Assembly (NCBI RefSeq): GCF_000471905.2
Contig: NW_006499969.1
Location: forward strand, 630,741-694,740
Reading direction: 5' to 3'
DNA from: Amborella trichopoda
Taxonomy: Eukaryota > Streptophyta > Magnoliopsida > Amborellales > Amborellaceae
Length of the DNA: 64,000 bases
Below are positions 11,401 through 23,800 of the stretch, one piece after another. The position numbers and the translations under genes were made by a program. Positions within the stretch are counted from its first letter, which is position 1; each line of letters opens with the position of its first letter. Below the pieces are notes generated by a model. That model saw nothing but the letters and a program-made list of their open reading frames with translations, had not been told where the DNA came from and did no database searches.

Positions 11401-14400
11401 AAGTATGAACATATATGTATGTATGTATGTATGTATGTATATGTATTCATGTACGTACGTGTGTATGTATATATGTTTCCATGTATGTACCCATTAAGCC
11501 ACCTAAGAATCATAGGACCAAATATTACATATAACTCGATTAGACAAAAGATACCTTCAATCTGCCCAAGGGATCACCATCTAGGATGTCAGTTCCTGCA
11601 TTGTATATAACCAACTCTGGATCAAATGCAGATTGGGCGACCTGAAAATTTATGGGAAAATTATAAAGGACATTGAGAAGGTTATCAATATGGGATGATA
11701 ATGCTTGCCATCTTCTTCTGTGAGCATTATTTGTAATAGCAAAGTCAAAGAGAACAGGAAATGGAAATAACTTTCTATAGGAGATTACAAAAATCAACTA
11801 GGTGTTCCCTTTATGGACAAAATGACGAAATCATTCATTGACATCTACTTAGAGTGAAGCACCCTCATGAGTCAAACTTAACAGCGTTGCAATGTTCCAA
11901 CTGTTTGTTTTTGTCAGTAAAAATACAACCATATTCTTGTGGTTAAAGCCCTTTGACCAAAGAGTCGTTCCCTCTTGCACATAAGAAAGAAAAAGCCCTT
12001 CTGAATTCACAAAGTTTAGTTTAACCAAATAAACGTTCCATTTGTATCCTTTTCCTTTTATGAAAATCCAAATAAGTACAGCACACTATGTTTCATTCCA
12101 CTTTGGTCCCATATTTAAGTAAATTTTGGTTCTTTCAGCTAAAAATTCCAAAACATTCTTAAAAAAATTAAAGATTGATTAAACTTACAATACTCTTTTT
12201 TGGCTAAAAATATATTGTTATAAAATAAATATAAGTATTTTCCATGGAAATTACTAACATATCTTCCATTCATTTTATTATAGAGAAACCTATTGGCAAG
12301 TGCATTATTAGCACCAATGATGTGTCGTTCAACTAGAACCTTCACTTAGTATGTTTACTATAAGGTTGATCTAGTTGCTTCATATTTAATTTTGAGGATG
12401 TTGCACAAAAAATCGGTAATAAAAGACAAAAATAACATACATTTTTCTACTATTCATAAATTGTCAGTACACAAATGACATACATTTTTCTAGTATTCTC
12501 TCCCTGGGGTCCAGGATTGCCCTAAAAAAGCTACCTTACAAACATGCTTATCTATTTCATACCCCTATTACAGATGTCTAGCTCTGTGGCATCTGTGGTC
12601 ATGCAGTAGTTAGAGCATAAATTCCACCTAAGTTCTTGGGATAAGTGTGTAGACCAAGGCAGCATGGGGGCCAGGCATCAGGAGACTGCAAGACTTTAAT
12701 CCTGTTGGGAAAATGGTGATGGAAATTTCCAGTGAGTAATGTACACCTTTGGAGGAGTTTCATTTATGGAAAATAAGGCATCGAAGAAGGGGGCTGGTTC
12801 CCCAATTTCCTTGGCCCTTTTGTCTCTGGGGCCTGGACCAGTACAGCCAAGAGTAGATCCCATTTCATAACATGGTTAAGGTTCAAAGTGTTCAGGGAAA
12901 TAGAGTCAAGCTCTGGAAATACACTATATAGGAAATCAAAATCTAGCCAAATGTTTCCCCTCCCTTCTCTCCATGGCTACAAACGGGGATAGCCTAGTAT
13001 CAGACAATGTTGATCGAATGAGTTTTTCTATTGTTAGGGCCCCTGTTTTTAGGACTCACTGAAAATGAAAATGCCCACCTAGCCATTCCTTTTAGAGCTA
13101 CTCCATGGTCTCTTCCTCACCCTAGAAGGAGACAACTTCCTTGTATAGAGCCCAGTGCTTAACGGGATCTTTATGGTGTCTTCTCCCAATGGCATAGACC
13201 TCCTTTGAACCCTATCTTTAAGATGATTTGGTCCGCTCCCATTCCCCCTAGGATTCAGAGACCTTCGCCTGGAATTGGGCCCAAAGGAGGGTTTTAACCA
13301 GTGACCAGCTCCGAAAGAGGGTTACCACTTGCAAAAAAATGCAATGTTATGCGCTTGCCAGATGAAGAGACAGCGGACCATCTCTTCCTCCACAATCAGG
13401 CTACCACAACTCCATGGTCCGAACTCCATCTTTTTGGTTTGTTTTGGGTAACTCCACAGACCATCCAGTGGCTGTTCACGACTTTCCTTTCCCTTCCCCT
13501 TCAAAAACTAGGCAGAATCTTTGGATGGCCTTGGTTTTTGCCTTGTTATGGGTTGCTTGGAAAGAAAGAAATGCCACATCTTTCAAGCACGCAGTCCCAC
13601 ACACCATTTGGGACAATATCAAAACTGTCTTTTGTTTTTGGTATAAGAGATTGGCATTGTGTGGCATTCTAGGCTCCTCTAATTTCCTGTCAAATTGGGG
13701 GAACATCCATCACTTCTCCCCGAGGCCTCCACCCCGCCGAGCCATTTAGATCCCCCTACCCCATCAGGGGACCCTCAAACTCAATGTCGACGGACACTCC
13801 CTCGGAAACCCTGATCCCTCAGGTTTTGGGGGTAGCCTCACTGACCATGTCTTCAAGAATCTACCCTTCTTAGGCTTCGTTGCGTACACTAACTCCACCA
13901 TGATTGAAACAATAGCTATCCTAGAAGGCCTCAAATGCACCCTTGGGGTCTTCTGCAATGTAGAAAGCTTAATAGTGGAAAGAGACTCACGAAATGTGAT
14001 ATCATGGGCTGCAAATCAAGCCCCAACACCTTGCAGATTGGCACCCCTCTTCGAGCATATATCTCTTCTTTGCAGGGCAACCTAGGTAAACTTCAACCAC
14101 ATTCTGAGGGAAGTAAAAACCAATGCTGACAGAGCGGCCAAGGAAGGAGCAGCTGCAGGACCATCGCCTTCACTTTTACAGCCTTGAGGTCTAGTCATGG
14201 TCTTCCTTATTTCTTTCTCCTATCTGGACCTCCCGTACTTTCATATTTTTTGGCTCAGACCACCACTTGAGGATTGTTTCCTCATAGTTATTGTTATTTC
14301 CTTGTCAAAACGTTTCTGTATAAAGCAGCCATCCTTGTGCGTTGCCATATATTTTCTTTTTTTATTGTTTTCCTTTTCTACACCCCTTTTTTTATAGAGC

Positions 14401-14481
14401 AACCGGTCTTGTGGGTTGCCATATTGGGGTTTTTGTCTCAACTTTCTACTTATTAATACAGTCAACCTTCTCTCAAAAAGC

Positions 14482-14531
<50 letters not shown>

Positions 14532-14835
14532 TACGTACTTACTTGTTAGTAGTAAGTAACGTCGTCGTACTTAATTTATTACTTCTACGACGACTAATAA
14601 TAATACGACTAGTACGTAACCGTAACGAACGTACTACNNNNNNNNNNNNNNNNNNNNNNNNNNNNNNNNNNNNNNNNNNNNNNNNNNNNNNNNNNNNNNN
14701 NNNNNNNNNNNNNNNNNNNNNNNNNNNNNNNNNNNNNNNGTTACGGTTACGTTGTTACGTTACGTTTACGTTTACGTTACGTTACTTACTTACTTACTTA
14801 CTACTACTACTACTACTACTACAACGAACGAACGA

Positions 14836-14876
<41 letters not shown>

Positions 14877-17800
14877 CCATTTCTTGATTGAAAGCTGCTA
14901 ATTATATTCTCAGGCATAAATATAGCCATGGAATTCCCCAAGGATCCATTGGTTGCTGATAAGCTTACAAGATCATGCAAAACTTTTCAGACCAAGGGAT
15001 ACAAAGCACAATAGGGTCCATTGAAGAAAGAAAAACATTATTCCAAGTGATATGGTTTTACTGTGCAGAAAATATTTCTCCATTTACTAAAAAAACAATC
15101 ACAGAAGTAATTTTTAATATTTGCACTATGAAATGTTGAACCTCATTTCGGTTGCATGTGTACAGCAGATCTTAAAGGGAAGACTATATGCAACTGGATC
15201 AGGAGCCATCGGGATTGATGGACTGTAAAATGTTGAACCTCATTTCAGTTGCATGTGTACAGAAGATCTTAAAGGGAAGACAATATGCAACTGGATCAGA
15301 AGTCATCAGGACAATCCCCAAGTCAAAAAAGGAGATATTATAAGGGTCAAATAAGCACCATGATGAAATGTCGAATGTGGTGGAAAAGGCTGGTTTCTGG
15401 AAAGGCTTGAAAGTTTCACTTCCACATCACAAACATGTCTCATATTCTTGTCAACAATCACAATATTACAATCATGGGCCAGGATTCATCATGAAACAGG
15501 CTCTCCAAAAAATTTATACTCTTAGATGAAGAATTTAAGTTTAAGCGCTTAATGGATATTTCCTTTTTTGGATAAATAAAGCACTTTCTTGGGATTGAAA
15601 GTGCCTGATCTAAGAAGAATCATATTAACACAATTTCGTATGCAGTCATCTTTCGTATGCAGTCGTCTACTTCTCAGCATATTATTGGATACCAGGATAG
15701 AGGCTGGGCCAGATGTCAAGATTCGGAATCTAATATGCGATTATATGTCAATGAAACATAATTAAATCTACTTTAAAAGAAAGAAAGACAAATGGAGTCT
15801 AGGCTTAGTCCAGATGTAAAATGTATGACCGCCAATAGAGCTGCAGCCAAAATTTCGAGTAAATGCATTATCACGTAATGTTGTGCTTCACTGAACCAAA
15901 GTGCTAGAAAGCATTCCAGGAAGAGCACTCAATTCACCTGAAGCTCTTTGTTTAACCTTTCCAAGTACTCCTCTGTGGTGGTTCCAGACTGCAAGATAAG
16001 CCAGCAATGAATCTTCTTCAGAACAAGAAATGTATGATACAACCATAATACCCAAACCAATGTTTGAAAAATCGCTGATCCGGATCGAAATCGACCGATC
16101 CAAATCGGGAATCGTCCTGACTCTTCCAGATCCCGTAATATATCGGATCCAGCCCTGTCCCCCACAGAACCAGCTAGTTCAACCCAGTCTGTACCCGTTA
16201 TCTGATAGAACTGGCCAGTTCTGATAGAGAACCAATAAGAACCGGCTCCCACTTTCTAATTTTTTTTATTTTTTAATTATTAAACCAGCAAGTTTTTAAC
16301 TTCGCTTAGATTATTTTTTTTCATAAATTTTTTAATTTAAAAAAAAAAAAGTGGCAGGTGGCCCACCCCACTTTTCACATTGGGCAGTCGCGAGCCCCAA
16401 GGCATGCCATATCGCCCGTGCTTCCCCCTGATTTATACCTGCGTACCCTCCCCATTTATCTCCACATTTTAGATGTGGGACTGAAAGTTCCCCATGTGTT
16501 TTGGCATGCAAACCCCCGCAATAAATGTCCTGGAAAGCATATTATAAATGGCCTTTCTATCTATCAATGGCCCACGAAAAATTTGGTCGTTGCAGCTTAT
16601 AAAAATAGCATTTTATATGTCATATTTTTAAAAACTAAAAATTAATTGTTCAACTGTTGATCAATAGCATCAAGGTTTTAAAAATAGAACACATGTTTTA
16701 AAAATAGTATTACAAATGTTTTTCACGATTGGAAACTATAGCATCAAGGTTTTCAAAATAACTTCAATGCATGCTTTGAAATTTAAAAAAAAATATAGCA
16801 TACATTTCAAGCCAAAGAGTTACGACATAGTGGCCCGATATAGTTCTATTTTTATGGCAACATATCGCCATATAGCATTCCCATTCAACCAACCAAATTT
16901 GGTTCAGCATTAATCTCTATTTCAATAGCATACATAATTTAGGGACAATAGCTCGCCAGTGATCAAATTCTCCCAAGTTCAAAAAACAAATAAAACAATT
17001 AAGAAATAAATAGAAAAAGTTTGCTCCAAATCAAGGGGGAAACAAAGACCAAAGAGGCTAGACTTTTTGCTACCATATCATTCTTTCAAAATTCAAATGG
17101 CATATACCCACCTCAAAATATCAATTTTTCTTTATCACATTACAAACAACATCAAATGCATGAAAATCGAGATCATAAGAGCTTTGACCCACCTCAAAAT
17201 GAACATTTCCTCCCTCATCATCTCTAGAAAACAGAGAGAGAAAAGTCTCATGAAATGATGAGCAGAAACACAACTGGAATGTGATCAATAGACATTCAAG
17301 CAGAAGACAGCATCTCAATATTCACGTATTTTTGCAAAATAATAAAAATTGATAATGCATACTCCCATTTTTTTCTTAAAAACTCAAATGACAATATTTA
17401 TAATAAGTTTTAGTAACTTTTTGAAATTTTTTAAGGCCGGATCTGGCCATTCTCCGATTTTGATCTCCAAGCCGTAGGGGTGACAACGGGTTGAGTCTAG
17501 CTAGACACGAACCCGAACTCGAATGGAATTCGAGTCCAGATTTTGGTCCCAGACCCGACCTTTTGGGTCCAAATTTTCGACCCACACCCAAACCCGAGGC
17601 CTGGTCTAACCGTCAGGTCCTAGGTATGGTCAGGTCCATTGCCACCCTATGACTATGAGCTGCTTTTTTTTTTGCCCTTTTTTTTACCATCATATACCCA
17701 TATTATTGGCAACATTTACAATATTGCACAACATCTATGAATACTCGTATGTACCCACATCTCTTACTGTTTTACATAATAATAGGAAATTCCTAAGAAA

Positions 17801-20800
17801 CAAACGTATTGGCAACATTTATGAATACCCACATATACCCATATAATTCGGGTCAATTCTCGCTGGACTCGAATAGTATTCAAGTCTAGAGTTTGGACCC
17901 GGACCCGACCTTTCAAGTCCAAAATTTGAACCCATACCCGGAAGGTCGGGTCTACCCATCGGGTCCCGGGTCTGGTCGGGTCCATTGCCACGCCTACCGA
18001 TCCGACCCGGTTTTCCGAATGGTTTTCCGAATGGACACTGATCCTTTTGTTAAAATGTTAGCCCAAACCATTTCATGCAATAGCTACGAATTGACTAAAT
18101 GAGCATGTTGTTAATGAATTACCTGCAGTTCAACCTTTTGATCAATGAATCTCCTGGCCTCAAAATCCTAAAATAGAATTGCAAATGCTTAAAAAGGATC
18201 TTTTTGAATTTAAAGTGAAAAAGGGCACATTCACAAAAGACAAAAGACAGACACAATTCATAAACAACAAGAAGCACCAAGCAGCATAAAATATTTCGTT
18301 CATCGACCCCAAAAAGCAATAAGAAAAGAAACTAAGAGTGATGGGAAATGATAAAAATCGAAACTCACATGGGGGTAAATGTTCCTGTTGTACATATCGA
18401 AAAATATAAACTCTTCCTGTTAGCAAGAAATTGCCCTTCATATTACAAAAGAACTTCTGCATGCAAATGCAAGAAACATATCCAACAAACTATGAAAGTT
18501 AAAGAATGTACAAACACAAGATAAGAGGCAAGGGCCCACCATCATTAGCAAAGTCCCACTCATGGCCATTCCCTTGATGTGCATCAAGATCAATAATCAT
18601 GACCCTGCACAAGATTGAAGAGAATACAAAAACATAAATGAAAGATTTCCAGTAATATAATTTTCAGGTAGTACAATCTAAAGACACACAAGTAAATGTG
18701 TATGATACAAACCCCATCTCAAAATTTTCAAGCAGCAAGCTACCTACCGTGAAACACCTAAACGTGTAAATGCAAATTCAACGCAGAGAGTTATATCTGC
18801 ATATGCACAAAATCCGCCACCTTTATCTGATGAACAGTGATGAAAACCACCACCAACATTAATGGCCCAACCCCTTTCTAATGCAAGCTTTCCTGCCAAG
18901 ATTGTACCACCCACCTGTACTAGTTTAGGTTCAGTATAGCAGCATTTGCATCAAAATGGGAATTTGATAAAATGAATTACAGCCAACAACCTGACTGCGG
19001 AATGGTTTAAGTACTTTCATCTGCAGAATACAATTAGGAAAGACTGCAACCGGAGGAACCTGTAAAAATTCAAAAGGACATTAGTAGCTTTTGAGAAATG
19101 AGTCAACAAGATCTGCAGGAAATAGACATCTTTATGATGATATTCAAAATGAAACTTTCCATGCATGTAGAAAACATGAAATATTAATTGAAAGAAAATA
19201 TAGAAAAAATTAAATGAACTAGGGGTCCTGGCACATCACCCAGACCTAGCCACCCATTCTAGGTACTGGGTAGGGGCCCAATGCCTAGCCCTGGGCGGGC
19301 ACCCAAGGATTGTGCCCGCCTAAGCGTGGAAATGCCCCTATGGAGGGGCATTTAGTCCTTTTCCCCCCTAAATAGTGAGGAAAGGTTGGAGGGGGGGGGA
19401 GGTTGGGTGGGGTTTAAGTTGTTTTGTGACCTAAACCCCTTTATTTACCTTTTAGAGGGAAAAAAAAATTAGAAAAAAGCTGCACTTTGCATTTTTGTAT
19501 GATCGATCGAGTAATTCAAAGTCTTGAAAAATCAATCCAAACATTATCCTTTTGGTTTAGATTTGATTTTGTTGATTTTAGAACCATATTAGAGGGTTTT
19601 GAGATTGGACAACATCTTGAAGGTGGAAAGATTGAAGATCAAGCAATCTAGGTTAGTGAAAAGACTTTGTATTTGAGATTGCTTTCGTTATTTCAAAATG
19701 TCTTCTTTGAGTTCTACTAGAAGTGGCAATCTCGGTTGGAAATACGGTTATAAACCGAATCCTCAAGATAAAAATTGCATTAGATGTAATAATTGTGAAA
19801 GAGATACCAATGGAGGTATAAACCGACTCAAGCAACATCTTGTCGATATTAGGGGGGATGTTGCCCTTGTAAAACGATTCCGATGAGATTAAGGAGGAGA
19901 TTAGATATTATATGAATTGAGTAAAAAGGAAAAAAGACGAAAAGAGGCATGCACAGTAGATTTATGAGTTAGGGTTCATGTTTTTTATGATGATGAGAGT
20001 GATGAGGGGGGTGATGAGGTGAAGCAGCTTGATTTGTCCCAATCTAATAAAGGTAAGGGGGTTGTAATTGGATCTGGGGACCTAAGAGATCTCGGGTTAG
20101 GGGGCCTATGGACACTTTTCTTACCCAGCCTGGCCCTGAGGTTGCAGTTGAGAAAACCAAGAAGCAAACCATTGAGAATAGAATCAAGGAGGAGTGAGAG
20201 GGAACTGCTTAGTATATTGCTAGGTGATTTTATGAGGTAAGCATTCTTTTCAAAGCAGCAGGCCTACGGAACTTTTATACCTTGGTGGAGACAATTGGCC
20301 AATTTGGGCCTAGGTTAAAGCCCCCAACCCATATGAGTTTTCCAAGCCTCTTTTGAAAAAAAGAGGTGTGGATCATGAGGGAGATTGTGGGCTCGCAGAT
20401 GGACTCAAGGGCTCAGTGTGGGGGTCTATTATGACTGGCACCTGAAGTAACAAGAAGAGAAGAAGTTAATGAATTATTGGTGGCTAGCCCTAGGGACTTT
20501 TTTTTTAGGCCTATTGATGCCTATCATGATAACCATATGCCACACACATTTTTAATGTGTTTGAGAAGGGCATCAAGGAGGTTGCAGAGCAACATGTTAT
20601 TCAGGTTGTTCACATGTAATGTTGCTCTTAATGTTATTGCCTCTAATTTGGTGCGCATGAGCTACCGTCATATCTTTTGGACACCATGCGCAGCATATTG
20701 CATAGACCTCATCAATGTTTCAAAAAGTGCTAGGCGACCAGGGGGGTCCAGGCTGCCCAGCACCTGAGCAGCCTAGTAGAAAGAAACATGTCTCTATAGT

Positions 20801-23800
20801 CTAACTGTATAAGTATAATTGTATAACGCTAACTTTGTTTGCTCGATCTCCAAAATTCCACCTCTAAGATGTTTTTAAAGACTCAAAATTTTCTAATAAA
20901 CCCTTTAATAGATTTATAAAACATCGAAAACTAAATCTAATATCAATAGGTGATGCTTAAATCAATTTTTGGTAACTTTGAGAAACCCTTCCATCCTATG
21001 GAAATCACCGAAAACTAGTTTCTTGGGGTTTTTTCTCTCTAAAATAGGCTCTAATGGATTTTAGGTTTCAAATGAACTTAAAACCCACAATTATGCCCCT
21101 TTAATATTAAAAAAATGACCAAAAAATGCCCTCAACAAGAGCCATTTCCTCCCTTGGGTGGGGCGCAAGCCTTGGGTGGCCGCCCAGGGCTGGGTGCTGA
21201 GCCCCCGCCTAGGCGGGTTCCCAGGTACCCAGGCAAATCCCATCTAATTTGGCCGCCTAGGCCTGGGCGACGCACCCAAGCCTTCTGGACCGCCTAAGCG
21301 GCGGCCCAAGCGCTGGGCAATCCGCTTTTTAAATCACTAGACCTCATGCTTGAGCTTATTGGCAGGACGAGCGAGATTGCAGACAATTAAGAAGGCTAAG
21401 TCAGTTACATCATTCATCTATAGCCACACCCTCATCCTCACCCTCACCCTCAGTATAATGTTTACAAAGAAGAAGGAGATAATGAGGCCGGTGGTCATGA
21501 GATTCGCTACCTGGTTCCTATGTCTAAATAGTATACATTCGAGGGGAGTCCAGTAGAGACCGATGTACACATCTGATGATTGGAGAGCACAAAAGTCAGG
21601 AAGAAAATAAGAGATTGTGAACTATCTAAGGCTTTTTGGCGAGAGGTGACGGGCGCTCCTAAAGTATTTTTTTCCTCTCAACAAAGTCCTCCACATGGTT
21701 GACAGTGGCAAGTCCACCATGGGCTTCATATACCAGGCAATGGAAAGTTGCTAGTAAGAGAGAGCCTGTAATTTGGATAATGATGAGAGCTGCTATGAGC
21801 TAGTTTCGAAGTTTATTCCCAAGAAGTGGGATGGGCAACTACACCACCATTGCTTGCGACTGGCAACTTTTTGAACCCCCAGCTTTTCTTTATGCTAATA
21901 GGGATATACAGACAAATGAAACAATTATGATTGGATTTAATAAGTATCAGGATGTTCTAGTCCCTAATCAGAAAATCCAAGACATTATATACATTGATGA
22001 ACTAATAAATTATAGGGAAATATCCTTGTACCCCATAATTTTGGTTTTCATATCTCAATAGACCCAAAGATTCAAAATATATCTCCTAACCCCCTGACTA
22101 ACTTTACTCACTTTTAACTATTTTTTTAACCCTAACAAATATAAAAAATACATGCTCATTCTAAACCCTTCCTCTCTTTATGTGACATATTCCCCTCAAA
22201 TTTCTCTCTCTCTAACATTCACCCTCTTTATCTCTCTAATGGGGGAGACAGAGAGTGAGAGACACGGGGGGAAAAAGAGTGGAAAAATAGGTAGAGAGAG
22301 ATTTAAGGAAAAATCACGTGAAGAGAGCGAAATGATGGTGTTTAGAAAGGATTTGTCTTTCTTATATTTGCTTGGGGAAAAAAATAGGTTTAAAGGGGAT
22401 AAAGTTAGCTTAGGGGGTTAAAACATATAAAACTTAAAATTTTTATGACCCAAGATATGTTTTGAAACCTTGAGTCTATTGAGATATAAAACTTAAAAAT
22501 AGGGGGTATGGAGATATTTTCCCTAAATTATAACTGCACATTGGACCAAAGTTCATTTAGGTAATAATGTACTTAACCCAGCCCTCAAGTTCAAGTTTTA
22601 TGCTTGTTTGTTTTTTATATTTCATATAAAACCGCAATTCATAATCAATTTGCAACCAATTGGTGGAGCCAGCATGGGTGTAGTACTCCAAACTTACAAA
22701 AAATGGCCATTTGGATCTTGAGCCTAACCACTACCTCGTCCGGCTGTGCCCGGAACTAGAGTACTTTTGAGATGGTATGTTTGTTACTAACTTACCATGC
22801 TACTTAAGTTTAATTTAAAAAATTAAATTATTTTATAAGTTTATAGTTTATAAATTGGTATTAGTAATTACTGATTACTATGTAAATTGTAATATTAATT
22901 AGTTTAATTTTATTGTGCATTTTCAATTTTTCATATAGGTTCATACAAAGAAAAGAAACAAGCATAAATCAAAGAAGCTAAATGACTTAGTTTATGTATA
23001 GTTCAATTGACTCTTGGAGGAAAGATTTGCTAAGCGAGAAAAAAGAAACCCCCTTAGAATAAAATACATGGAGTGCAACGGAATGGTTGGTTGATATGAT
23101 GAGGTCAAGGGGCATGACGGATTGACATGGGATATGATTATGGTGGCCTCAGGTTCAACGGCCAACCCTCCAAGGGCCACTAGATCATCTTTACAGAAAA
23201 CAAGGAGGGCAAATGAAGGGGAGGAAGGAGAAGCAGATTCAAAAGAAACAAAGGGGGATGAGCATTATGTTGAGAAGGGAGATGAATCCGATAATGATGG
23301 GCTTGATTCCAATGCTTGAGCTGACCCTACTTTTTCTGATGTTGACTGAAGACTCTTTTGAGTCTTCGAGTCTTTATTTCTTTCCCTTTTCTAGTCCTTA
23401 TGTGCATGGCCTATGGAATATGGAGTATATGATCTGTGGACTATGTATAGTCCTGAATTTGAATGTTGAATTATAGTTTCCTATCTTTCTTAATGTGTTA
23501 TTAATTAATTGTCCAAATCTCAAATACTTTGGACCCCAATATACATTTTTTTACTTAGTGTATGTAATATGGACTAATGGTATGGAATGTATGGACTATG
23601 TTTTATGCATTCTTAATGTATTATGTATGCCTCAATATGCATTTTTTACACAGAATTTGGACCTAAAATAGTTGTATTACACCTACCCCTGTTCCTTGAC
23701 CAAGGCGCCTAGGCAGTGGGCGACCAAGACTACCCAGCATTTTTTGGAACATTGCAACTGATAATCCCAAGCTTGTTTTCTCAGTTATGTCTAACAGATT

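Larger units (their letters stand above)
8598..11554 (-). other. HDA2 intron 11 (2957 bp)
   Basis: AT-rich intron bounded by exons 12 and 11. It holds the inverted-repeat element 9481-10005, a short direct repeat at about 10277-10370 built around TCTAGATGGATGACAT, and a GTAT microsatellite at 11395-11480. Confidence 0.85.
11642..15937 (-). other. HDA2 intron 10 (4296 bp)
   Basis: Contains a plus-strand LINE relic (12960-14470), GA repeats, the assembly gap 14638-14739 and a tandem duplication at 15120-15320. Between 11642 and 12960 I see only AT-rich sequence, including a repeated ACATACATTTTTCTA block near 12437 and 12480. Confidence 0.85.
15989..18122 (-). other. HDA2 intron 9 (2134 bp)
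   Basis: Holds MITE-like debris at 16058-16400, AT-rich sequence at 16600-17370, and a nested repeat block at 17430-18030. No coding region of its own. Confidence 0.85.
19216..23754 (+). pseudogene. hAT transposase relic (BED, DUF659, dimerisation domain)
   Basis: Coding remnants in order. BED-type zinc finger 19698-19886 (GWKYGYKPNPQDKNCIRCNN, then GGINRLKQHL). DUF659 region about 20300-20710, ending HIFWTPCAAYCIDL. After MITE 20713-21339 the frame resumes LMLELIGRTSEIADN. At 21840-22013: LLATGNFLNPQLFF then DELINY. After MITE 22014-22524 comes the hAT dimerisation domain (FATNWWSQHGCSTPNLQKMA, then SSGCARN and STFEMV) and, near 22940-23000, TKKRNKHKSKKLNDLVYV. The right end reads inward CAATGTTCCAAAAAATGCTG, the same terminus as the nested MITE, at 23754. 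The left end is GC-rich but truncated or unrecognised. Multiple stops: inactive. Confidence 0.9.

Noticed and set aside
14342..14887. 181-residue open frame
   Set aside because: It runs through the N gap and GA repeats; translation is meaningless.
18160..18462. 100-residue minus-strand open frame
   Set aside because: It reads through an HDA2 intron and in the wrong phase for exon 9; the spliced exons explain the coding signal.
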